From the NCBI GenBank assembly GCA_018136815.1, contig CM030937.1:5040632-5104631 (forward strand): a DNA stretch of 64,000 nucleotides, read 5' to 3'. This DNA is from Isochrysis galbana. Taxonomy: Eukaryota; Haptophyta; Isochrysidales; Isochrysidaceae. The notes beneath the pieces are model-generated. The model was not told the origin of the DNA. It made no database searches and was given only the letters and a program-made list of their open reading frames with translations. How positions within the stretch are numbered: the first letter of the stretch is position 1; each line of letters starts with the position of its first letter. Positions 52,131 to 61,152 of the stretch are shown piece after piece. The position numbers and the translations under genes are program-made.

Positions 52131-52504
52131 CATCCAGAGTATTTTATATGCTCTATGCGGATGCGGTGTCTCCACCATGCGTTGTGTGAAGAAAATTGAG
52201 TGAGTTTTGCTGTTTTCGTCAATGAGTTGTCTCGAAGTCTGCTCGAAGCTCCGCCGCATTGCACGCCGCATTTGTTCGTTTGTCCTGACTGATTTCATTG
52301 GTTTGTTTGTGCGATGTTGCATGTTGCGTTAGTTTTCGGAGTTTTCTTGTTGGTGAGTGAGTGATGTGGGGTGGTGTCTCGTGGGCCGTCGTCGTGATGT
52401 AGCGCGCTCCCTCCCCCTCTCTCAAGACTTCTCTTCACTCTGTGCCCCTAACATCCCCCATTGAGACTTGCCACGATCAAGCACCCGCTTGATTCGATAC
52501 ACTG

Positions 52505-52670
52505 TCCCTAAGGAGCGGGCGGGCCAGGGGGGCCGGGGGGCCGGGGGCCGGGGGGGCCAGGAGGGCCGGGGGGGCCAGGGGGGCCGGGGGGGGCCAGGGG
52601 GGCAGGGGGGGGGCCAGGGGGGCAGGGGGGGCCAGGGGGGCCGGGGGGGGCCGGGGGGGGCCAGGGGGAC
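52505..52670. repeat. G-rich GGGGGGCC(A/G)GG tandem low complexity
   Basis: Repeated runs of 4-8 G separated by CC or CCA on the plus strand, with potential to form G-quadruplexes. Confidence 0.85.
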
Positions 52671-53264
52671 CGTTTTGCGCTGAGCAATGCATGCAGGCAT
52701 TCAATGAGTATCCTTTAGAGAAGCACAATGACTTATGACTTGTTTGATACTAAGCACTAAGCAAATGGTGTGTAAGTGTAAGTGTCAGCTCGTACTTGGC
52801 AAGGGTGAAGCCCAACTCACAACTCACTCAGAATGTCCGCCGAAGCAAAAGGAGTGGGTGCCTGACAATCGACATGTGACAACCCCACATGCTTTATCTC
52901 ACGGGTCTGAGCAAGGTAGAGCAAAGCGGTGAAGCGTTGCTGACCAGCCCCCTTGCCTCCGACGGTCTTACTCGCAATAAGGGCAGCCAAGAACATATCC
53001 TTCTCGTTGGGGGCCACGGCGCACGCAACAGCACGGCCAAGAGTGATGGGCTCTGTCTTTCCCACCAAATGCACACCAGCAAAGATGAGGAGTTAGTATG
53101 CTTAGGAATGCAAAGGCCCTCGGCCGCATTGCCCAGGAAGTTCTCTCGCCGAGGAACGTGCCCTTCACCTGCTTGTGGTCGGCATACAGACGCGAGGCAC
53201 GAGCACGTGTGTCCTTCTCCCGGTCCTCATCCTCCTTGACCCAGCGTGCCGTGGAATTCCGAAC

Positions 53265-53440
53265 TCCATCCTTTATCTCGTTTATCGATTATCCACCCCC
53301 TAGGGAGCTCCGGGGGGGGGGGATTCTAGATTCCATCCTTTATCGATTATCGATTATGCCCCCTAGGGAGCTCCAGGCGGGGAATTCTAGATCTAGATTC
53401 CATCCTTTATCGATTATCCCCCCCAGGGGGTGTCGAAACA
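53265..53440. repeat. Three degenerate tandem units of about 65 bp
   Basis: TCCATCCTTTATC...GATTAT...CCCCTAGGGAGCTCC...GAATTCTAGA occurs three times in a row, with internal duplication of ATCGATT and TCTAGA in the middle unit. Confidence 0.75.
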
Positions 53441-53738
53441 AGCGAATGCTTGTTCGTGGGGCAAGTCTCGAGGGGCATAGAGCACAATCTTGAGAATGAG
53501 AGAGGGAGCGCGCGCGCTACATGGCGACACAAGCCACGATGACACACCACTCACAAAACCGCCCAGTCAACAAAGGGACACTCCGAAAACTCACGTAAAC
53601 AGTCGCCACAATCAAAGAACCGGGTCCGGGGAAGAATGCAGCCAACCGAAACGAAGCCACAACGAAGAGTCCCGAAGTAAACGGCGATCACCCCTCAAGA
53701 AACAATGCCCATCCTAAAGTTAAAAGACACACAAGCCA

Positions 53739-53779
53739 TCGGATCCGTCTAGAGTATTGTGGAAATACTCTGGATCCGA
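53739..53779. other. Hairpin with AGAGTATT/AATACTCT stem
   Basis: AGAGTATT-GTGG-AATACTCT forms a perfect 8-bp stem with a 4-nt loop, flanked by CGGATCC on both sides (one side offset by GTCT). It may be a remnant terminus pair; function unknown. Confidence 0.55.
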
Positions 53780-54833
53780 CAGGGGGGGGTCTCCGGGGCT
53801 AGGAGCCCACGAGGGGCTAACACATCATCTAGCTCTCCATCTCATCCTCACCATCGCTGCTCGCCCTCAGCTCGGCGCGCGCTCCGATTCCTAGGGCTGC
53901 ATTGGCATTGTGACGGCCCCATGCGATCGGAGCCGTCGCGCTAGAAGCGCATAGGCCATGCGGATGCGGCCTCGGCTCTCGCCGCTTCGAGCGGCGTGAG
54001 CGCGGGCGGTGAGCGCCGAGGTGGCATGGGGAGCTCTGGGGGCTCCATGCATGGGGGGGCGCGAGACGCGTATCTCGCGCGAGAGAAGGGCGCGCCCCCC
54101 CACGGTCCACCCGTTCCCGCGGGAGCCTCTTGCGGCGTAGTGAAACACCTCTCGGCCAGCAGAACGCTGTTTCCCTTTTGCAGAAGGTTGTTTTCCTCGG
54201 GTTTCACCCAGCTTTACTCTGTAGTCGAGCAAGAGCAAGTGAAACCCCGGAGCCCGGGGTGAAACCCGAGTGAAACCTTCTCAAAAACCCTCTATTGGGA
54301 ACACTTTCTACTTTCTGCCAAAAAATTTTCTCAAATTTCCTCAACGGTGAGATGGTCATATTTTCACCCCTAGTAAAAAACCCTGTTTGACCGTCCTAAA
54401 TTAGTGGTAGGTGGTAGGAGTAGGGTAGAGAGGGTTAGTAGGAGTACATAGTCAACCATCCCCCATCCCCAATAAACGGCGCAGCACAGGAAAGGCTGTT
54501 TCCCCTCCCCCCCCTTGCGGTATCATCGACGTCTCTCCCACCCGCGAGGCCAGACGAGATCTCTCCGCGTGTACTCGACGCAAGGCGTGTGCCCAAAAGT
54601 CCACCGCTCCCCCCTCCCCCCCTGTCATAAACTATCTGATTCGGGGAATTCTTTCTAATCTCCTTCTGCTGTCTGGTCTCTCTCGTGTGGGGCCGCCTCT
54701 CCTCTTCCTCCTGCTCTCTCCTGCTCTGTGTTATGGCTTCATCGACGAAGGGGGTTCCCCTCGATTTCGTGTGTTTCATCTCTCAATTCTCATAGAACTG
54801 TTCCCTCTCTCCCTTCCCCTCCTCTCCTCTCAC

Positions 54834-55287
54834 ATGGCGCGCCTGCTTGTTCTCCTCTTGGCCTGCCTCGCCTCGGTGATGGCGTTCCAGCCGCCGCTCG
54901 TGGCGCGAGCCATCGCACAGGCGCAGCCACGCTCGCCGATTGTTGAGATGGGCCGTGGTGCGCGCGCCTCCTCGCGCCCTCGTCCGCACTGATTTCCTGA
55001 TCTCCCCCTCTCTCTTGATCTCTCGCTTCCCGCACTCTTCTTCCCTCCTGTCCTCCGCATTTTCACAGCCATTGATCTAATAATTGAGAGGACACGGCGC
55101 TACTTAGCGCTGTGGCTAGCTCCCCCTTCCGTGCTAGCGCCGCCTTGCTCGCACGAGTTGTACGCCAATTGACCTCCCGTTTGCAGGTGACAAGCGCACC
55201 GCCAAGGGCAAGAGGAAGGCCAAGTCATTCGGCAACTCGCGTCTGCGCAACGGCGAGATCCGCCGCCGCAAGGCCAAGGGCGAGTAA
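54834..55287 (+). CDS. Plastid ribosomal protein bTHX, nuclear-encoded
   Basis: Two exons, 54834..54957 and 55187..55287, with a 229-nt GT-AG intron at phase 1, give 74 residues. The mature part MGRGDKRTAKGKRKAKSFGN then SRLRNGEIRRRKAKGE matches the small basic bacterial/plastid protein bTHX (PSRP4, S31), which binds 16S rRNA at the top of the 30S head. The splice joins G/GT into the conserved GRGDKRT motif, which supports it. The N-terminus is a signal peptide (ARLLVLLLACLASVMAF) with Ala-Phe at the expected cleavage point, followed by a short Arg/Gln/Pro-rich segment: the bipartite pre-sequence of secondary red plastids. The leader is pyrimidine-rich. Confidence 0.85.
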
Positions 55288-55868
55288 GCACTTGTAGCTT
55301 GATGAGTTCACAGGCAGACTTCCTCACGCACTTACTCCGAGTGCCGCGTGGTTGCTCAGCAAGACTACTGCACGGAAGCCGTTGGGGCCACGCTTTCTCT
55401 TCGCGTCATTTCGCGGGAGGCCATGCTCTCTTTCCGAGTCGTTTCGCCGGAGGCCTCTGAGCGTGGAAGAACCACCCAAGTATCAACGCAGTATGCCATG
55501 TCGCAGGTGCGATGGCGCGTTGGCGATCATCCGGATTTGGTGAAGATATTTGCTTTCATCACTCGTCTTACTGACGAGGCATTCATCGCTCGCCTTCATT
55601 CCTTGGATCATGGGCAAATCTTTTTTTTTTGCACGAGCGTCAATGTTTTGACGCCTGAATGCACTCATCTTTCTATAGTGTTGGCGAGTATGGAGTCCAG
55701 GCCGCGCTGTCGTGTGGTATGAATCTCTGATGATTCTAAGGTGAGTGCGCCGTATTGCGCATGCACATACATGTGGCTAAATAATGTTGATGTTGCTCTT
55801 CTTGCACGCATTGTGGTTTTGCTGTCTGAGATGTTCTCTCTTAGTATCATTGATCATCATCCATTCCA
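55288..55868. other. Region without a supported gene
   Basis: Downstream of bTHX. No coherent ORF, repeat or RNA gene was recognised. Confidence 0.4.
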
Positions 55869-56551
55869 ACCTACTTTTATAAGTAGGGGTCAACTATCAG
55901 TGAACTGATAGGGTCATGGAGCGCGCTCCGCCGCCCTCCCTCGCTGCCGCTGCCCTCACCGAGATGGACGAAGGCTTCTCGGACACGCCGCTGTCGCCGA
56001 AGCGACCGCGCCAGGATGACCCCCCCAGCCAGGTGGGCACAGGAGCCCGCGGGCCTCGCCCGCGCATCACCGAGAACAGCGCGACCAAGGCCTGCATGCT
56101 GGCAACAGCCAGCATGCAGCACACCCACACCACCTCTCACACAGATACACCGGACACACCACACAAGAGGGATGCTCCACTAGGGAAGGCCTCCAGGCTG
56201 GGACCCTACACAGCCGCGATACCGCCCTCGTGCTCCGGCGCGAGGGGACTGCGCTCATCGCAAGCGACTATGAGCTATAAGAGCCTAAAACGCTCACTCG
56301 AATGGGTACGAGTACACGAAAGCGAAAGGGCCACGGGGGGCAAGACTAACGAGGCCAAATTTCAAGGCATACGCATGGGCTCGCAAGTCCGTCATAAACC
56401 GCCATGGGACATGCGCAAATATAACTGGATAGCTAGCGACCAATACCTAACGATACTAGGCGTCCCGCTAGGAAGGTCGTTTGCCTTCATTTGGTACCCC
56501 TCGTTTCAAAATACGCGATGCGGGGCCACCACGAGGGAGTCCCAATCCTAG
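55869..56551 (+). pseudogene. Internally deleted LINE: head joined to a late RT segment
   Basis: It starts with the palindrome CTACTTTTATAAGTAG and a second stem (CTATCAGTGAACTGATAG). At ATG 55916 an ORF1-like N-terminus follows: MERAPPPSLAAAALTEMDEG, DTPLSPKRPRQDD. After about 110 residues it changes abruptly to a segment typical of the RT region after the catalytic site: TNEAKFQGIRMGSQVRHKPP, WIASDQYLTILGVPLGR. ORF1 C-terminus, endonuclease and most of the RT are missing, so it is an internal-deletion derivative that keeps one open frame to 56551. Confidence 0.7.
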
Positions 56552-57084
56552 GGGTGGGTGACGGATCCGAGGTTACCACTGCCTCGGATGGGAACGGAGG
56601 GAACGGAAGGGAAGCGGCGAGAGGCGCGGCGGAAGTTGGGGAGTGGCCAATGACGGGCTGGACCACCTCCTCAGCAGAGAAAGGCGGGAGGACGGGCTTG
56701 GGCGAGGGCGAGCGCGACGACGGAGCGGACATGGCTGGGCGGATCGGGATGGATAGGCTGGGGCTGAGGGATTGGAGAGGTTTGGTATTGAGGTAGTATT
56801 GAGAACGAGGGACGAGAACGGGAACGAGAACGAGAACGAGAGCGACGAACGAAGAACGACAGACGACAGACGGTTAGAGGCCGATGGACCGACGAGATGA
56901 CCTACACTCACGTCAACACTCTCCACACTAACGTATCCCTATCACGGAACGCACAGGGACCCGCTGGCAGATCGAACAAGGAAGAGAATGCCGACAAGAG
57001 AGCGACGGGGCGACGGACGATCCGACGGGGCGACAGTTACGCACAGGAATAAGGAGGGAATCTTTCGAAAACCCTTAAGTGATT
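56552..57084. other. Region without a supported gene
   Basis: It contains short GAACGAGAACGAG-type repeats at 56800-56860. The sequence TTTGGTACCCCTCGTTTC at the end of the preceding element recurs near 57603, so an insertion boundary may lie nearby. Confidence 0.35.
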
Positions 57085-57409
57085 TGATGAAGACCGAAGT
57101 AAAATAGCGCCACGATATAATCCAACGGCCAACACCTGAGGGGGAATCAGGGTCACACATGGGGGCGGTTCCTTGCACCGGCGATACCTGACCGCGCGAC
57201 TTAGCCTAAAACGCGAGGAGCACGCAAGGAGGTAAGCCAGGTGGGGGGCAAGCAGGCGACAAAGGAGGCGATAAAGGAGGCGAGGGCAACAAGGGCGAAT
57301 GGACGAATGTAGGACACTACGACGGTGACTCGTGGCTAGCCTGCAAGGAGGGAACAAAGAATAAACGCAAACAACTTCTAAAACAAAAAGGTCGATCGCG
57401 GATGCGACA
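57085..57409 (+). repeat. SINE-like interspersed repeat, copy 3 of 3
   Basis: CAACACCTGAGGGGGAATCA through AAAACAAAAAGGTCGATCGC as in copy 1, with the left extension (AAAATAGCGCCACGATATAA) shared with the reversed copy at 22863-23250. Confidence 0.75.
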
Positions 57410-57692
57410 GTGGGAGGGCGAGGGAGGGTGAAGGCGCGGGGGCGGCCCCAGTCTCGGCCGCGTCACAGGTACCCCTCCTGCCCCTGCGCCCTGTCCCTGC
57501 GCCCCTGCTCTCCCTCTTTGTCGACCCCACCTCTCCCTCCTCCCCCTCGACTCCGGAGTGCTCCTGGAATGTGATTCCCGCCCGAGGTCGTATGCCTTCG
57601 TTTGGTACCCCTCGTTTCCAAATACGCTCCCGGTACAAAAAAATCTTCTAGTATTTGAGTAAAGGCAGACACCCACCTCACAGTGCTCAACC

Positions 57693-58286
57693 ATGTCTAC
57701 AAATGGAAGGGCGCCTGCTCATATAGTACTGAAGCGATTGGAATGGATAAAAAAAAAGATGGACGAGAACTTTAAAAAATTCATCACACCTCTCTTTCCA
57801 TATGCCAATTCTAAAACTGCCATGCAGGTTATAGCGGAAGCATTGGATAGCATCAGTCCGCCGCCGCCGGTTGGGGGCTCCCTGGCCGACCTGCTAAGTT
57901 TGTTGACGTAAACTGAAGAATTTAAGTTATTATTCAATGTATTCAATTTCAAGCACAATACGAAAATTGAAGACACCTTACACTCCATTTGCGAGATTGA
58001 TAAACCATTCACATTGGTTTATATTAGACACACTCTCTTGAGCAATAAATTCACTGAGAAAACAATCCTCGATACGAGTCGTGACGTTCTGCTGGGTACA
58101 ATCAAAACTTATGTCAATTTGGAATTAATTTCCCACCTCCAAGAATTGTTAGAAGGTGTCGATTCGGGTTCAGCTTCCCAAGTAAAGATTGAAAACAAAA
58201 GGCCGCTTATCGGTTCGGGTTCAGCTCCCGTAAAGATTGAACCCACAAGGCCCAGCAACATCAAATACAAAAAAGCTCGGTCCTAG
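57693..58286 (+). pseudogene. AT-rich ORF with one in-frame TAA, unknown
   Basis: From ATG 57693 (MSTNGRAPAHIVLKRLEWIK) a single frame runs to TAG 58284-58286, broken only by TAA at 57909-57911. Text on both sides of the stop is equally protein-like: FITPLFPYANSKTAMQVIAE before, EEFKLLFNVFNFKHNTKIED and TIKTYVNLELISHLQELLEG after. It ends with two imperfect repeats (GSASQVKIENKRP, GSAPVKIEPTRP). The interval is clearly AT-richer than its surroundings, with A/T-ending codons unlike the host genes. No family is recognised. It may be a recent pseudogene of foreign origin (for example a virus-like or organelle-like insert) or a misread base. Confidence 0.55.
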
Positions 58287-58484
58287 GACACCGGGCCGAG
58301 CTCACCATGAGGGCGCTCCTGCGAGCAAGGGGATGCATGGTTACTAGTGCCCCCCCCCCCCCCTCGATGAAAATTCCAGCGGCCTCCTCGTCACGCATGA
58401 CGTGGCCGCCGCGCAGCCGCATGCAGGAGACTGGAAGGGAAAGGAGACCAAATGAAGGCAAGCCGCCTGAGCCCCTGAAGCCCT

Positions 58485-59004
58485 AAAACCCTTTTGGAAA
58501 GAACTAGCGGACAAAATAGACGCCAAGGCGGCACGACTGACGCCGATAGCGCGCCATATGACCATCTTCGGTAGGACTAACATAGTCAACTTCATTATCT
58601 ATGGCACACCGCGCTATTGGGTACAAACCTTAGCGGCCCCCAAATGGTTCCACAATAGGATTCAGAGGGCGCCGAAGCACTAGACAAATGAACGAAAAGG
58701 TTCGGGAGCGCTCAAACCGCGCACCGACACGACTTCACCGCTAGACTCCGAGGAAGGTCACCGTGAAACCTCACCAGCAACTCCGAATGAACGGCACTGT
58801 ATCCAATAAGCCTGCCCCGAACCCGCACTCCGAACCAGACTCATGGTAGCGCACCAGAGTCGGACCCCGGAAACCGAAGACAAAGGAATCAAGGGGGGAA
58901 AGGGAGGAGGTGGGGAGAGGGGATGTAAGGGCGGTGTCGTGGCAGTGACAGGGTAACCTAGGATTAGTAGGCGTGTAGCCCGGAAACTTCAGATGTTTTT
59001 TTTT
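58485..59004 (+). mobile_element. 5'-truncated LINE: RT C-terminal segment and 3' tail
   Basis: From about 58491 a frame encodes PFWKELADKIDAKAARLTPI, ARHMTIFGRTNIVNFIIYGT, PRYWVQTLAAPKWFHNRIQR and stops at TAG near 58683. This is typical of the region after the RT domain of LINE ORF2. The shared 3' tail follows (AAGCCTGCCCCGAACCCGCA, CGGACCCCGGAAACCGAAGA) and ends GGAAACTTCAGATGTTTTTT. Confidence 0.7.
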
Positions 59005-59236
59005 GACGAGAGGTTCCTCCCCCCCCCCCGGTGTTTTTTTCCGGAGAGTCGCCCGACGTAGGTCGGTCCGCCTCAATGGGTTTTCCCGTTTTCCCTCATT
59101 TCAACTTGTGGGGAGTTAGAATGGGAGCCGGCCGGGGGCTTGCGAGGGGGGAGATTCGGAGGGGTGCATAGTTGTATGTATCTGTGGCAACAGCACGCGC
59201 CAAGGTGTACGGGCAGGTGCGCTGAGGGCTGTCGTG
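59003..59236 (+). repeat. Duplicated segment, copy 1
   Basis: TTTGACGAGAGGTTCCTCCC, CGGAGAGTCGCCCGACGTAG and GTCGGTCCGCCTCAATGGGT through GTGCGCTGAGGGCTGTCGTG recur at 59650-59890 in the same order, with about 85-90 percent identity by eye. Confidence 0.75.
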
Positions 59237-59334
59237 TTGAAAAAAAAACACAGATCAACACTCTGCACTCAAACAATAACAGCAACAGGCCGGAAACATA
59301 CGTTAAACGAACCCCCTCTAGTGAGCAGAATCAG

Positions 59335-59649
<315 letters not shown>

Positions 59650-59890
59650 CGTTCTTCTTTTTTGACGAGAGGTCCCTGCCCCCCCCTCCCCCCCCCGGTG
59701 CTTTTTCCCGGAGAGTCGCCCGACGCAGGTCGGTCCGCCTCAATGGGTTTCCCCTCATTGTAGCTTGTGGGGAATTATAATGGGAGCCGGGGGTTTGCGA
59801 GGGGGGAAATTCCAAGGGGTGCACATGCGTATGTGTCTAGTGACAACGCACGTCAAGGCGTACGGGCAAGTGCGCTGAGGGGTATCGTGA
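59650..59890 (+). repeat. Duplicated segment, copy 2
   Basis: Mate of 59003-59236. The two are separated by the GA-expanded repeat. Confidence 0.75.
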
Positions 59891-59941
59891 TAGTACCGGG
59901 CTAGTGGGAGTAGTGGTACTAACGCTCAGATGTATTATTAT

Positions 59942-60535
59942 TACTACCTCCGTTTCAAAACTGAAACCTTTGGCTCCTTGCTGGCCTATGAGGAACCATA
60001 GTGAAGATTTTGTTAATTCTATGAGATAGCGGGTACATTGGGGCGTTGTCCTGTGGCGGAATTAGGGGAATGAAGAGATCCGTGATATTATTCAAGAGGT
60101 CTATAGGAAAAGTGCGCGTGGGCGGGAGCTTTCCCGCGAATCGGCTTCCTTGCGATTGCGATGCCGAGGCTGAAGGTGGTGGAGCCACCGCAGCATGCAT
60201 GGCAAGCGCACGGGAGGCTCGTGGGCAAGGCCGCGCGACACAGTTCCTGAGGAGCCCCCTCCGCCCAGCACGCCCGATGGCGGAGGAGGAGGCGCGTCTG
60301 GCAGGCGCAAGAAGCGGTGCACCCTGTCGCCGAACCGCGCGGGAATCGAGTGGCTCCCGTGGCCGCCGTGGTTGAGGGATAAAATGAAAATTGTGAGACC
60401 GTCTAAAGTGATAGGATTAAGCCCCAATGTACCCCATGCAACATAGTTCAAGGGCGCGCTTTCTCGTCTAGCTCTTGTTAGTTTTATTTTTGATCTACCG
60501 GTCCTATGGGTTTCAGTTTTGAAACGGAGGTAGTA
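59942..60535. mobile_element. Stowaway/mariner-like MITE with TA target site
   Basis: 25-bp terminal inverted repeats CTACCTCCGTTTCAAAACTG... (59944-59968, inverted at 60509-60533) are flanked by TA on both sides, or by the longer TATTATTA, which is also duplicated. The 590-bp interior codes for nothing recognisable. The CTNCCTCCGTTTC terminus is characteristic of Stowaway-type MITEs mobilised by Tc1/mariner transposases. Confidence 0.8.
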
Positions 60536-60734
60536 TTATTAACTCCCCGCGCGGACCTCCTCGAGTTCGTAACCAAGCTGAAGGTTGGTTTTACATCGTT
60601 GAGGAACCTACAACAAAACAAACCTGAGCCGAGTCAAACCCGGACAGGACACGATTGACACGCAACGCAACGAACCCCAAACCCATGAGCGGAACTCGGA
60701 AACAGCTCGCGCTTGCTCGTACAATAGCGCGCCA

Positions 60735-60954
60735 CAAAACGGACGCACAAAAGGCCTGCCCAAAACCCACGCTCCAAACTAGGCACTAGGCCTTTGGTAG
60801 AGCACTAGGGCCGGACCCTGGAAACCGAAGAAAAAGGGATGAAGGGGGGCAGGGGAGGAAGTTGAGGGAGGGAAGATAAGGGCGCTGTCAGAGTAGAACG
60901 AGGGGTACCTTGGGATAGTAGGTGTGTAGCCCAGAATCTTCAGATGTTTTTTTT
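60735..60954 (+). mobile_element. Retroposon 3'-tail copy
   Basis: AAAAGGCCTGCCCAAAACCC, GTAGAGCACTAGGGCCGGAC and CTGGAAACCGAAGAAAAAGG lead to CAGAATCTTCAGATGTTTTT. The 5' limit may reach about 60540. No TSD was found. Confidence 0.7.
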
Positions 60955-61152
60955 CAGATCGCGGTACGGATTACTCTAAGTAACAAGTTACAATGCACAT
61001 AGCACGGGACGCCCATTGTGCGCTCATCACGGTGTCCGCCACCCCCAATCCCTTGCTTCAACCCGCAGAAGCCACGCCTCCGAGATGTGAATTGGCTGCT
61101 TGCTGCGCCGTTTCACTTCCTGCTCCTCCAAAGCGCATGAGTGAGGCGGGCC

